A stretch of DNA of 64,000 bases, from contig JAHABL010000006.1 in assembly GCA_018376445.1 (NCBI GenBank), forward strand, positions 93,245 to 157,244, given 5' to 3'. The position numbers and the translations under genes are program-made. Positions 26,813 through 35,324 of the stretch are shown one piece after another. Position 1 is the first letter of the stretch. Every line of letters starts with the position of its first letter. Source of the stretch: Mycobacteriales bacterium (GTDB lineage Bacteria; Actinomycetota; Actinomycetes; Mycobacteriales; Mycobacteriaceae). The notes beneath the pieces were generated by a model, which was not told where the DNA came from, did no database searches, and saw nothing but the letters and a program-made list of their open reading frames with translations.

Positions 26813-27066
26813 AGATCAGCTACAAGCCACTGTGGAAGCTGCTCATCGACAAGAGCATGAAAAAGCAAGACCTCCAAGCCGCCGCCAAGATCAGCGCCGG
26901 ATCCATCGCAAAGCTAGGCAAAGACGAAAACATCACCACAGATGTCCTGATCAAAATCTGCAACGCTCTCGACTGCGACCTGTTCGATATCCTCGAAACC
27001 ATCCCGACCGACGATACCCACAAGCGCACGAACCCAGCCCGACAACGAGAATCGAATGGTCGCTAA
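26755..27066 (+). CDS. XRE-type regulator of a restriction locus
   Basis: About 103 residues. The last 75 form a YozG-like Cro/CI helix-turn-helix (YKPLWKLLIDKSMKKQDLQ, AAKISAGSIAKL, VLIKICNALDCDLFDIL). Such small regulators often lie just before hsdM and control type I restriction genes; here the gene overlaps the hsdM start by 11 bases. The start is uncertain (ATG 26755 or 26761) with no clear ribosome site. The gene seems intact although the system it would control is destroyed. Confidence 0.75.
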   Translation: MDMEQETQHDPQTRGKRAIKISYKPLWKLLIDKSMKKQDLQAAAKISAGSIAKLGKDENITTDVLIKICNALDCDLFDILETIPTDDTHKRTNPARQRESNGR

Positions 27067-27595
27067 GAAAGCCAACAAAACGCTCGAGCAGACACTGTGG
27101 GAAGCGGCCGACAAGCTCCATGCCAATCAGGAACCCCCGGAATACAAGCACGTCGTGTTAGGTCTGGTGTTCCTAAAATACGTCTCTGACCGTTTCGAGG
27201 AACGGCGCTCAACGCTCACAAAAGAGCTACACGGAGACAGCATCGACGAGAGCCAGTTCAACGATTTCCTCGAAGACCGCGACGAATACGCGGGCCACAA
27301 CGTGTGCTGGGCACCCGAAGGAGCACGCTGGAGGTTCCACATTCACAGAGCTATCTGGTTCTGCTTTGGCCAAGATCCCTTGCGCACTTCCTTCTTTCCC
27401 TGTACTCAAAAACTCAATACGAACATGTCAAAGTTCCTTGAACTGCAAAATCTGGAACCTCAGAATAGGAAATTAGCTAAGCTACGCGACACCCTCCTTC
27501 CTGAACTGATGTCGGGCCGGATTCGCGTCCGAGAGGCGCGGAATGCCGTCGAAGAAGCTATCGACCAAGAAATCGGAGCCAAGGATGACTGGTAA
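27056..27595 (+). pseudogene. hsdM-hsdS deletion fusion (type I restriction)
   Basis: Residues 1-90 match the N-terminal helical domain of HsdM methyltransferase (LEQTLWEAADKLHANQEP, VVLGLVFLKYVSDRFEERR). The last 60 residues match the C-terminus of an HsdS specificity subunit (LAKLRDTLLPELMSGRIRV). The middle is short and only partly recognisable. A deletion of more than 2 kb has joined the two genes in frame, removing the SAM-binding and NPPF motifs and both DNA-recognition domains. No methylation activity is expected. The frame is open over 179 residues, so a small chimeric protein could still be made. Confidence 0.85.
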
Positions 27596-28625
27596 ACATA
27601 TTGAGCCGTCCGCTGCGCAGTTCATTGTTTTCACTAATGAAGCTGCGGGCACAATTGAGGTGCGCTATGAAGCGGGCACGATTTGGCTTACTCAAAAGCT
27701 CATGGCGAAACTATTCGAGGTGACCGTTCCGACAATCAATGAGCATCTTCGCAATATTTTTGACAGTGGCGAGTTGCAGCCAGCGACAACTATAAGGAAT
27801 TTCCGAATAGTTCGAACTGAGGGAAACAGGAATGTGACGCGGGGGATCGACCACTACAGTTTGGATGCCATCATATCGGTGGGCTACCGGGTCAATTCCA
27901 TCCGTGCCACACAATTCCGGCAGTGGGCCACCAGGATTCTGCGTGATTTCACATTGCGTGGCTATGTGATCGACCGGGAGCGGATGGAGCAAGGCGAGAT
28001 CCTCGGCGTCGATTACTTCGAACAGTTACTCCAAGAAATCCGTGAGATACGGCTTTCTGAGCGGCGCTTCTACCAGAAAGTCACAGACATCTATGCCACG
28101 GCAGTTGATTACAGCAAGGATGCGCCAACCACTCAACGATTCTTCGCCACAGTCCAGAACAAACTTCACTATGCCGTCCACGGCCACACCGCCGCAGAAG
28201 TAATCAAGCAGCGGGCAGATGCAGACAAGCCACACATGGGGCTCACCTCATGGAAAAACAGTCCTGACGGAAAAATCATGCGATCCGATGTGACCGTTGG
28301 GAAAAATTATCTAACCCAAGAAGAACTGGAAGACCTTGGGCGGCTCGTCGAAACATACCTAAATCTCGCAGAATCACGGGCGAAACGACATATCCCAACC
28401 ACGATGGAAGATTGGGCTGGCTTCCTCGACCAAGTACTTCAACTAGACGCACGCGAGTTACTGACAAACGCTGGGACAATCTCTAAACAAGTCGCAGACC
28501 GTTATGCCGTCGAAGAATACACAAAATTCCGGGTAACCCAAGACGCTATCTACGTTTCAGATTTTGATGCTTTCAATGCTGCTAGTCAGCAGGCTATTGA
28601 AGGGCATGACAATGGCCAGGTTTAA
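27585..28625 (+). CDS. RhuM family protein
   Basis: 346 residues with the layout of RhuM (Fic-adjacent) virulence-family proteins: an N-terminal VRYEAGTIWLTQKLMAKLFEV region, RIVRTEGNRNVTRGIDHYSLD, a central VDYFEQLLQEIREIRLSERRFYQKV segment and a C-terminal SWKNSPDGKIMRSDVTVGKNYL part. These genes are frequent inside type I restriction operons; their biochemical role is not established. ATG 27585 overlaps the end of the hsdM-hsdS fusion by 11 bases. It is the only full-length operon member apart from the XRE gene. Lower GC than the chromosome around it. Confidence 0.9.
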   Translation: MTGKHIEPSAAQFIVFTNEAAGTIEVRYEAGTIWLTQKLMAKLFEVTVPTINEHLRNIFDSGELQPATTIRNFRIVRTEGNRNVTRGIDHYSLDAIISVGYRVNSIRATQFRQWATRILRDFTLRGYVIDRERMEQGEILGVDYFEQLLQEIREIRLSERRFYQKVTDIYATAVDYSKDAPTTQRFFATVQNKLHYAVHGHTAAEVIKQRADADKPHMGLTSWKNSPDGKIMRSDVTVGKNYLTQEELEDLGRLVETYLNLAESRAKRHIPTTMEDWAGFLDQVLQLDARELLTNAGTISKQVADRYAVEEYTKFRVTQDAIYVSDFDAFNAASQQAIEGHDNGQV

Positions 28626-29953
28626 TGAATCCACAGTAGAACAGGCGGCGTTGGATTAGTTGGCCGAGATCGGCTACCAAACTGGCTTTGCACCGACATT
28701 CAGCGCCGCGCGGCGATGCGCGGCAAGGCCATGATCGTCACCATGAGCCGTCGCATCGCGGTCAAACTGTATGAAAAGATCATCACACTGCGTCCCGAGT
28801 GGCATAGCGATGATGTAGCCAAGGGCAAGATCAAAGTCGTGATGACAGGATCGGCTGCTGACCCAGCCAGCTTCCAGCCACACATCCACTCGAAAGACGA
28901 ACGCCGCAATCTCAAACTACGTGCAAAGAATCCAGACGATGAGCTGGAAATCGTGATCGTGCGTGACATGTGGTTAACCGGTTTCGACGCACCGTCCCTG
29001 CACACCATGTACGTGGACAAGCCGATGCAAAGCGCAGGCTTGATGCAGACCATTGCACGAGTCAACCGCCGGTTCAAAGACAAACCCGGCGGGTTGATCG
29101 TTGACTACATTGGACTGTTCCAGTCACTGCAAGACGCGCTGGCCGTCTACTCGCCTTGGCCAAAGTATGCACTGGTGGCATCCCGACCAGAAGCAGAAGC
29201 GATCCGTGATGACGTCCGACTGTTCACCGACGTGCGGGCAGCCGTGCTGAAGATCCTCAACCCTGATGCTGGTAAGAGCCGGGTCGGAACCGGGAACATT
29301 GATTCTGTGCTCGTACAGTTGGTCAACGAATCGGTCACAGCTGATCAAGTTGTTGATATCTGCCAGTTCGCAGGAATGGAACGTCCAGAACTGACCCTGC
29401 TATCCGATGAGTTTTTGGATTCCATCGGGAAGAATGGGAAACCCAACCTACAAATCGGACTGCTACGGCGCCTACAACGACCAGCTCCGTACTCTACAAC
29501 GAACGAACCGTCCAGTCACGCTAGTTCTCCGAGATGCTCACCGAGGCCGTCAAACGCTACACGAATCGTTCGCTGACCACCGCAGAGATCATCGCTGAGC
29601 TCGTAGCGCTTGCCAAGGAAATGCGAGGGAACCAAAAACGTGCGGCAGAATTCGGCCTCACAGACGCGGAGGCGGCACTCTACGATGCGATCATCCAAAA
29701 CGACTCCGCCATCATGGAAATGGGCGGTGGAACACTCAAAACTAGCGCCCGCGAACTCGTCGATACGATCCGTCGTTCAGCAACCATCGACTGGACGTTG
29801 AAAGAGTCCGTTCGTGCCCGCATGAGGTCACGAATCAAACGGCTCCTCACGAAGTACAAGTACCCGCCTGACAAGCAAGAACAAGCCGTCACGTTCATTA
29901 TCGAGCAAGCAGAACACCTAGCCTGCGAGGAAGTACTCGATGGCTGGCGGTAA
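28612..29953 (+). pseudogene. hsdR: hsdR restriction subunit, multiply disrupted
   Basis: The N-terminal piece (FNESTVEQAALD, then TAG at 28657-28659 where homologues have Trp, then LAEIGYQ) is joined after 30 codons to the distal helicase half (IVTMSRRIAVKLYE, VIVRDMWLTGFDAPSLHTMYVDKPM, QTIARVNRRFKDKPGG), with most of the nuclease and helicase region lost. A frameshift near 29470 and a second TAG (29522-29524) precede the C-terminal part (MLTEAVKRYTNRSLTTAEIIAELVALAKEMRGN to LDGWR), which ends at TAA 29953. The parts occupy three frames. No restriction activity can remain. Confidence 0.92.
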
Positions 29954-30102
29954 TTCACTCTGCCGCTGGCTTAGCAGACACTATCTAGGTTATGGCGGAT
30001 AGTGTCGCGTGGCGGACGCTCATTCAGACTCGGCATACCTTTGAGAGAATGTTGTCCACTCCCAGGACATCACCGTCTGCGACAATGCGGCCGGGAGGCG
30101 CA

Positions 30103-30152
30103 GTAAAAACAACCCCCAGCCGTCTACTCGTGAGACAACCGGGGGTTTCTTG
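30103..30152 (-). terminator. Terminator of tRNA-Ser(GGA)
   Basis: On the minus strand, AAACCCCC pairs with GGGGGTT over a loop of about 20 bases and is followed by GTTTTTA. It lies just past the tRNA 3' end. Confidence 0.65.
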
Positions 30153-30157
30153 TTTCA

Positions 30158-30248
30158 TGGCGGAGGATGCGGGATTTGAACCCGCGAGGGGCTATAAACC
30201 CCAACCCGCGTTCCAGGCGAGCGCCATAGGCCACTAGGCGAATCCTCC
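30158..30248 (-). tRNA. tRNA-Ser (anticodon GGA)
   Basis: Cloverleaf on the minus strand: acceptor GGAGGAT/ATCCTCC, anticodon loop CTGGAAC within CTCGC/GCGGG, a long class II variable arm (GGGG…CCCC) and T-loop GTTCAAATC. Discriminator G is followed by an encoded CCA. The 3' end points to the decayed restriction island, a common integration side, but no duplicated attachment sequence was found. Confidence 0.95.
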
Positions 30249-30311
30249 GGGAAGAAGTTTACCTAAAGGTTGTCTCTTCGCCAAAATACGTTCCCAACAG
30301 CAGGGACGGCG

Positions 30312-32801
30312 CTACGACACCTGCACCAACCCACCCCCAGAACCCGTCACCGCCACCTGCACATGCACCACACCCCGCAGTGCGTCATACCAGTAAAAGT
30401 GGGCGGGATCCTGCTGATACTGCTGCGGTGAACCACGGCGCACCACCCGCCCATTCACCCGCACCGAACTCGCCTCCGGCACCTGCAGCTCCACCCGGTA
30501 CGTGAACCGGCTTGACATCCCCTGGTAGCCGCCGGTAGACGGCCCAATACGGAACTCGGCGGACACGCCCGACGCAGCCCGCGGATTCGGCACCGTCACC
30601 ACCCGCAGAGGAGTCCGCAACACCTGGCCGCGGGTATACGCCAACGACTGCCCATCATCCTGATAGTGAACAACCCGCCGATCCACACCTGGGGTGGACG
30701 CATTCACCCGCACACCCACAATGCTCTTATCGGACCGCAGCCAATTCTTCCCGTCCTGGGAAGCCTGGCCACCCGAGGTGCGTAGCATGCCGCCCTCCCG
30801 CAGGAACACCGGCATGGTGTCCCAGGTGGTCGTCACCCGGTGCATCCCCGGCCCCTGGTAGGTAGTGCCGGTGAAGTAGTCCACCCAGCGGCCCGCCGGG
30901 AAATACACCTGCTGGGTAGTGCGCTTGCCCGGGATACTCACCGGGGCCACTAGCACATCCTCCCCCAGCATGTACTGGTCCGGGTGGGTGTAGGCGGCAG
31001 GGTCCTGCGGGTACTCCAGGTAGAGAGGCCGCACCAGGGGAATGCCCGCGAGGTGTGCCTCCCAAGCAAGGTCATACAGATAGGGCACCAGTTCTTCCCG
31101 CAGTTTCAGGAACTTCACCCCGGCCCGGCGCGCTTGGGGGGAATACTCCCAGGGGAGGCGGGCAGCGTGGTCCCCGTGAGGGCGGTTGATGGGCTGGAAT
31201 ACTCCGAACTGGGTCCACCGCACATAGAGGTCATCCGGCAGAGTCTTCCCTTTGTGGCCGCCAATATCGTGCGACACGTAGGGCAGGCCTAGGGCGGCCG
31301 CTTCGGCGGCGGTGAACTCGGACTCGAAGCGGAGGGTGGTCCAGGAGGCCCATGTGTCCCCAGTGAAGTGCACAGTGTTGCGGCGCTCTGCCCACTGGCC
31401 GCGTTGGCGGGCCAGCATGAACCCGCGTTTGCCTTTATCGCGGAGCCGCTGCACATACAGGTAGCTCTGCCACTGTTCCGCGTTGAGGCCGGGAATGGTC
31501 ACTCCGTTGACGCCAGTGGAGGGCAGGGTGTTTTCGTAGCCTTTCTCGGTGGGGAGGCCTTCTTCGAGGGGGATACCGCAGCCGTAGTCAAGCCAGAAGA
31601 AGTCCATGCCGGCTGCCTCAAAGTCCTTGTGGAGGTTGAAGAATTCCCGCACATGGCTGGGTTTGGAGACGTCCATGGCCCAGGTGAAGCCGGTGATGTC
31701 CCACCAGTGGCCGCGCCCGTTGGGGATGAGCCCATGGTGGAGGCGCTGTTGGACGCCGGGGAGTTTCGGGTCGTCGTGGTTGATGCCGTCGTGGATGTTG
31801 AAGCCGAGTTTTACGCCCAGGTCGTGGAGCCAGGAGACTTCCTGGGCGGGGTGGGGCCAGAGTTCCTTGTTCCAGTTCCAGCCGTTCCAGTGGCTGGGGG
31901 ATTTGAAATCGGTGTCGACGATGAGGACGCTGAGGGGTACCCCGTAGCGGCGGAAGGTGCCGAGGATGCGGCCATAGTCCTGCTGGGTGAACGCGGAGTA
32001 GTTGGAGTACCAGTTACCGAAGGCCCATTCGGGCAGCACGGGGCTGGGCCCGGTGAGGGTAGCCAGGTCGCGGAGGCCCTGCTTGTAGTTGAGCCCATAC
32101 CCGAAGAGATATCCGTCCTGGTAGGCGTAGCGGCGGGGTAAGTGACGGGTGGCTGCGGCTTCGGTGAAGGCCCGTGGGTTGCCGGCTTCTACGGCAGTGC
32201 TCTGTTGTGCGAAATGTTTGCGGACGCGGGGCCAGCTGCCGGGTGCCCATAGGGCGGTGTCGGTGTCGACGACGAGCTGCCAGCCGTCCCGGCTGAGGAG
32301 CCCCGGTTTGAGGGGGATGCGGCCCATGTTGGCGCGCAGGTCCCGCTGCCATCCGCCTAGTTGGTTGTGGGGAACGACCAGGTTGTCTCCGGTGATGTTC
32401 CAGGAGGGGTGGGCGACGGTGCGCCGGCTGCCGGTGGTGAGGGTGAGGCTGAGGTTACGGGGTGTGAACCGGCCGCTCTTCTGCTGGTAGGTGAGCAGTA
32501 TGCGGCTGGTTTTGAGGTAGCGGATGCCGTTGGCCACCCAAGTGGTGTAGGGGGTGATGCGGGGTCGGTGTTGGACGTTGATGGTAGTGCCGTCTTCGAA
32601 GCGCTGCCCGTCGGCGTATTCGACGCGGATAAGAGTGGGGCTGAGGACTTGGAAGCGGGCGTTACCGTCCACCACCGAGGGTTGTTGTGGTGGGGTGGTG
32701 GCGGAGTGTGCGGCTGCCGGCGTGGCAGTGAGCAGCGGCAGGGTGAGGCTGGCGGCAGCGAGGCAGGTCAGGAACCGGCGGTGGAGATGATAGGTCACCA
32801 T
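30312..32801 (-). CDS. Secreted GH31 family glycosidase
   Basis: 829 residues. A signal peptide (HRRFLTCLAAASLTLPLLTATPAAAHS) leads to export. The GH31 barrel includes the LPEWAFGNWYSNYSAF entry, the LSVLIVDTDF strand, nucleophile region FFWLDYGCG and the SHDIGGHKG acid/base region, followed by beta-sandwich domains. Likely an alpha-glucosidase or alpha-xylosidase type enzyme acting on host or environmental glycans; the substrate cannot be set from sequence. ATG 32801 follows GGGAG at a normal distance. It is monocistronic between a tRNA and a divergent transporter. Confidence 0.9.
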   Translation of the reverse strand: MVTYHLHRRFLTCLAAASLTLPLLTATPAAAHSATTPPQQPSVVDGNARFQVLSPTLIRVEYADGQRFEDGTTINVQHRPRITPYTTWVANGIRYLKTSRILLTYQQKSGRFTPRNLSLTLTTGSRRTVAHPSWNITGDNLVVPHNQLGGWQRDLRANMGRIPLKPGLLSRDGWQLVVDTDTALWAPGSWPRVRKHFAQQSTAVEAGNPRAFTEAAATRHLPRRYAYQDGYLFGYGLNYKQGLRDLATLTGPSPVLPEWAFGNWYSNYSAFTQQDYGRILGTFRRYGVPLSVLIVDTDFKSPSHWNGWNWNKELWPHPAQEVSWLHDLGVKLGFNIHDGINHDDPKLPGVQQRLHHGLIPNGRGHWWDITGFTWAMDVSKPSHVREFFNLHKDFEAAGMDFFWLDYGCGIPLEEGLPTEKGYENTLPSTGVNGVTIPGLNAEQWQSYLYVQRLRDKGKRGFMLARQRGQWAERRNTVHFTGDTWASWTTLRFESEFTAAEAAALGLPYVSHDIGGHKGKTLPDDLYVRWTQFGVFQPINRPHGDHAARLPWEYSPQARRAGVKFLKLREELVPYLYDLAWEAHLAGIPLVRPLYLEYPQDPAAYTHPDQYMLGEDVLVAPVSIPGKRTTQQVYFPAGRWVDYFTGTTYQGPGMHRVTTTWDTMPVFLREGGMLRTSGGQASQDGKNWLRSDKSIVGVRVNASTPGVDRRVVHYQDDGQSLAYTRGQVLRTPLRVVTVPNPRAASGVSAEFRIGPSTGGYQGMSSRFTYRVELQVPEASSVRVNGRVVRRGSPQQYQQDPAHFYWYDALRGVVHVQVAVTGSGGGLVQVS

Positions 32802-32933
32802 GATGTGTCTCCCAACAAGTCGCATGTTCAGTTGTTACGTTACTGCTGGTGACAGCGTGTCGTCGGCTTTCGGTGCTGCAGGTTTAGGGCGCGGTGGGGC
32901 TGCCGGGGATAGTGTTCTTTCCCTAAAAGCGGG

Positions 32934-33749
32934 ATGGCAGGCGATAATGGCAGGGTGACACCATCTTCTTCGCCATCGTCCCCCGAGCCGGGCTTGGCCT
33001 CCGAGCAGGCAGCGGGGCCGGAGCTGCGGGCATCCTCGCCAGCTGATGCCTCGTCTCCCGAGTCGCCGTCACCTAAAGCCGTATTCGCCCGCACCACCAG
33101 TAGTTATGTGATGCCGCTGGCGGTGTTTTTTGTGGCGGTCATGATGATCTCCACCCTCACCGGCACGAAGGGCGTACAGCTGGGCCCCCTCAATACCGAT
33201 GGGGCGTTCTACCTGTTCCCGTTGGCCTACGTGCTGGGTGACGTCATCAGCGAGGTGTACGGTTTCCGCACTATGCGGCGTGTTGTGTGGGTGGGGTTCG
33301 CAGCACTCATCCTGATGAGCCTCTGCATGTGGATCACCATTGAGTTGCCCGCCGCCAGTTTCTACACACACCAGGATGCGTTTGTGGCGGTGGCGGGTGT
33401 GGTGCCGCAGATTCTGGGCGCCAGCCTAGCTGGCTACCTGGTGGGGGAGATTATGAACTCGTGGGTGCTGGTCAAGATCAAGGAGCGCACTGGGGAGAAG
33501 AGCCTGTGGGCTCGTCTTATTGGTTCCACTATGGTGGGAGAACTGGCGGATACGCTGATCTTTTGCAGTATTGCGGCGTCCGCTATTGGCATTAGCACTG
33601 GCCGGGACTTCCTCAACTATGTGGTGGTGGGGTACTTGTGGAAGACCTGCGCGGAGATTGTCGTTATGCCGCTCACTTATCAGGTTGTGAAGTGGATTAA
33701 GCGCCGCGAGCCCAGCTACCAGGCTGCCCTCGAAGAGTTGCCCAGCTAG
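32934..33749 (+). CDS. yhhQ: Queuosine precursor transporter (QPTR/YhhQ family)
   Basis: Integral membrane protein of the vitamin uptake-like family that imports preQ0/preQ1 or queuine. Five to six membrane helices follow a 50-residue Ser/Pro-rich cytosolic tail. Diagnostic stretches are STLTGTKGVQLGP, FYLFPLAYVLGDVISEVYGFRTMRR, GYLVGEIMNSWVLVKIKERTGEKSLWARLIGSTMVGELADT and the late VVVGYLWKTCAEI. 271 residues from ATG 32934; GTG 32955 is also possible. It converges on tgt, 106 bases apart; with GluQ-RS this suggests a queuosine salvage route. Confidence 0.92.
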   Translation: MAGDNGRVTPSSSPSSPEPGLASEQAAGPELRASSPADASSPESPSPKAVFARTTSSYVMPLAVFFVAVMMISTLTGTKGVQLGPLNTDGAFYLFPLAYVLGDVISEVYGFRTMRRVVWVGFAALILMSLCMWITIELPAASFYTHQDAFVAVAGVVPQILGASLAGYLVGEIMNSWVLVKIKERTGEKSLWARLIGSTMVGELADTLIFCSIAASAIGISTGRDFLNYVVVGYLWKTCAEIVVMPLTYQVVKWIKRREPSYQAALEELPS

Positions 33750-33767
33750 CGGGCGTTCGCGCGCGTT

Positions 33768-33800
33768 GGCAGCAGTGGCAGCAGTAGCAGCAGTAGCAGC
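33768..33800. repeat. GCAGCAGT-type short tandem repeat
   Basis: About four imperfect copies of a nine-base unit (GCAGCAGTG/GCAGCAGTA) lie between the convergent yhhQ and tgt genes. Copy number may vary between strains. No function is visible. Confidence 0.7.
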
Positions 33801-33855
33801 CTCTCCCCTTCTCTTCTCCGACACTCCCTCCGACGCGCCCGTGAGAGAGCAGCTA

Positions 33856-35154
33856 CTAACGGGCACCGCCGTAGTAGCGGCCCAGCACTTCCGCCTTGTA
33901 CTCCCAGTAGGTGCCGTTCTCCATGGCCTCCCGGATGCCGTCCACCAGCTGCACAATAAAGAACAGGTTGTGGATGGTGCAGAGGGTTTGGCCCAGCTTC
34001 TCCCCCGATTTCAGTAGGTGGCGCAGGTAGGCGCGGCTGTAATTCTGTGAGGTGTAGGAGGCCAACTCCGGGTCAATGGGGCGGAAGTCCCGCTTGAACT
34101 TGGCGGCCACCAGGTTCATCCGGCCATCTCTGGTGTAGACACCACCGTGGCGGCCCAACCGGCTGGGTGCTACGCAGTCGAAGGTGTCGGCACCGTTTTC
34201 CACGGCAGTAAAAATATCATCCGGTTCGGAGATACCCAGCAGGTGGCGCGGCTTGTCCTCGGGAAGTTCTTGGTTGCACCAGCCCACAATGGTGCCCAGG
34301 TTTTCCTTCTGGAGGGCACCGCCGATGCCGAAGCCGCCGAAGCCTACCCCACCCCGTTCTTCTGATTCGACGGAGAGTTGTTGGAGGTCGCGGCAGGCTT
34401 TCCGGCGGAGGTCTTCATATTGTGCGCCTTGGATAACACCCCAGAGGGCCTGCGGGGGGCGGTGGGTGCGTTCTGCCGTCAAGCGGCTGTGTTCCACCAG
34501 GCAGCGTTCCGCCCACAGGCGTGTGCGTTCCAGGGCCTCCTCCTGATAGCCGCGGGAGTTGAGGAGCGTCGTCAGCTCGTCGAAGGCGAAGATGATGTCT
34601 GCGCCCAGGTGGTGCTGGATCTGCATGGACACTTCGGGGGTGAAGCGGTGCAGGGAGCCGTCGAGGTGGGAGCGGAAGGTGACGCCGTCGTCGTCCACAT
34701 TGGCCATGCGTTCTTTGCCTTTGCGGACTTCACCGTCGCGGTCGGTGCCGGCAAATTCGGCGGCCAGCACTTTTTTGAAGCCGGAGCCGAGGGAAAGAAC
34801 CTGGAAGCCGCCGGAGTCGGTGTAGGTGGGGCCGTCCCAGTTCATGAAGGAAGCGATGCCGCCGGCCTCGTCCACAATGTCGGGGCCGGGTTGGAGGTAG
34901 AGGTGGTAGGCGTTGCCGAGGACGGCCTGTGCGCCGGTGGAGCGGATCTGCTCGGGGGTGAGGGTTTTGACGGTGGCGCGGGTGCCGACGGGGATGAAGG
35001 CGGGGGTGTGAATGTCCCCGTGGGGGGTGTGGATGGTGCCGGTGCGGCCGAGTGGTTCCCCTGTGCGGCGGCGGGTGATGGGTTCACCGCTGGTGGGTTC
35101 GCTGAGGTAGGTGCCCAGGGTGAAGGGGGTACGCGGCTGCTGGTCGACTGTCAT
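33856..35154 (-). CDS. tgt: tRNA-guanine(34) transglycosylase, divergent zinc-site form
   Basis: Exchanges G34 of GUN-anticodon tRNAs for a queuosine precursor. The catalytic fold is clear: IPVGTRATVKTL, TDSGGFQVLSL (catalytic Asp), WGVIQGAQYEDLR and DTFDCVAPSRLGR (nucleophile Asp). Two features diverge: the base-specificity loop reads GFGGFGIGG in place of the usual GGLAVGE, and the zinc segment PECDCYTC is PELASYTS, so all three cysteine ligands are missing while the NYSRAYLRHL helix remains. ATG 35154 was chosen; 432 residues, longer than the usual 370-390. Function with a different base preference or without zinc is possible. Confidence 0.93.
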   Translation of the reverse strand: MTVDQQPRTPFTLGTYLSEPTSGEPITRRRTGEPLGRTGTIHTPHGDIHTPAFIPVGTRATVKTLTPEQIRSTGAQAVLGNAYHLYLQPGPDIVDEAGGIASFMNWDGPTYTDSGGFQVLSLGSGFKKVLAAEFAGTDRDGEVRKGKERMANVDDDGVTFRSHLDGSLHRFTPEVSMQIQHHLGADIIFAFDELTTLLNSRGYQEEALERTRLWAERCLVEHSRLTAERTHRPPQALWGVIQGAQYEDLRRKACRDLQQLSVESEERGGVGFGGFGIGGALQKENLGTIVGWCNQELPEDKPRHLLGISEPDDIFTAVENGADTFDCVAPSRLGRHGGVYTRDGRMNLVAAKFKRDFRPIDPELASYTSQNYSRAYLRHLLKSGEKLGQTLCTIHNLFFIVQLVDGIREAMENGTYWEYKAEVLGRYYGGAR

Positions 35155-35324
35155 GCAAACATTGTATATAAGAGACACCACCGCCCCGGCTTTGTGGCCT
35201 TGCGCGATAAGCACAGCTGGTTACCGCAGTCGGTTAGCACTGTCTGTTAACGCAGTCAGTTGACGCGGCCGGTAAGCACGGAGCGGTGGGGGTGTGAAGT
35301 TGTGACGGACGATGGTCGGGCGAC

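Noticed and set aside
27593..28625. RhuM-family gene as a toxin with a Fic motif
   Set aside because: No HPFxxGNG motif is present; RhuM homology fits better and toxicity is not established.
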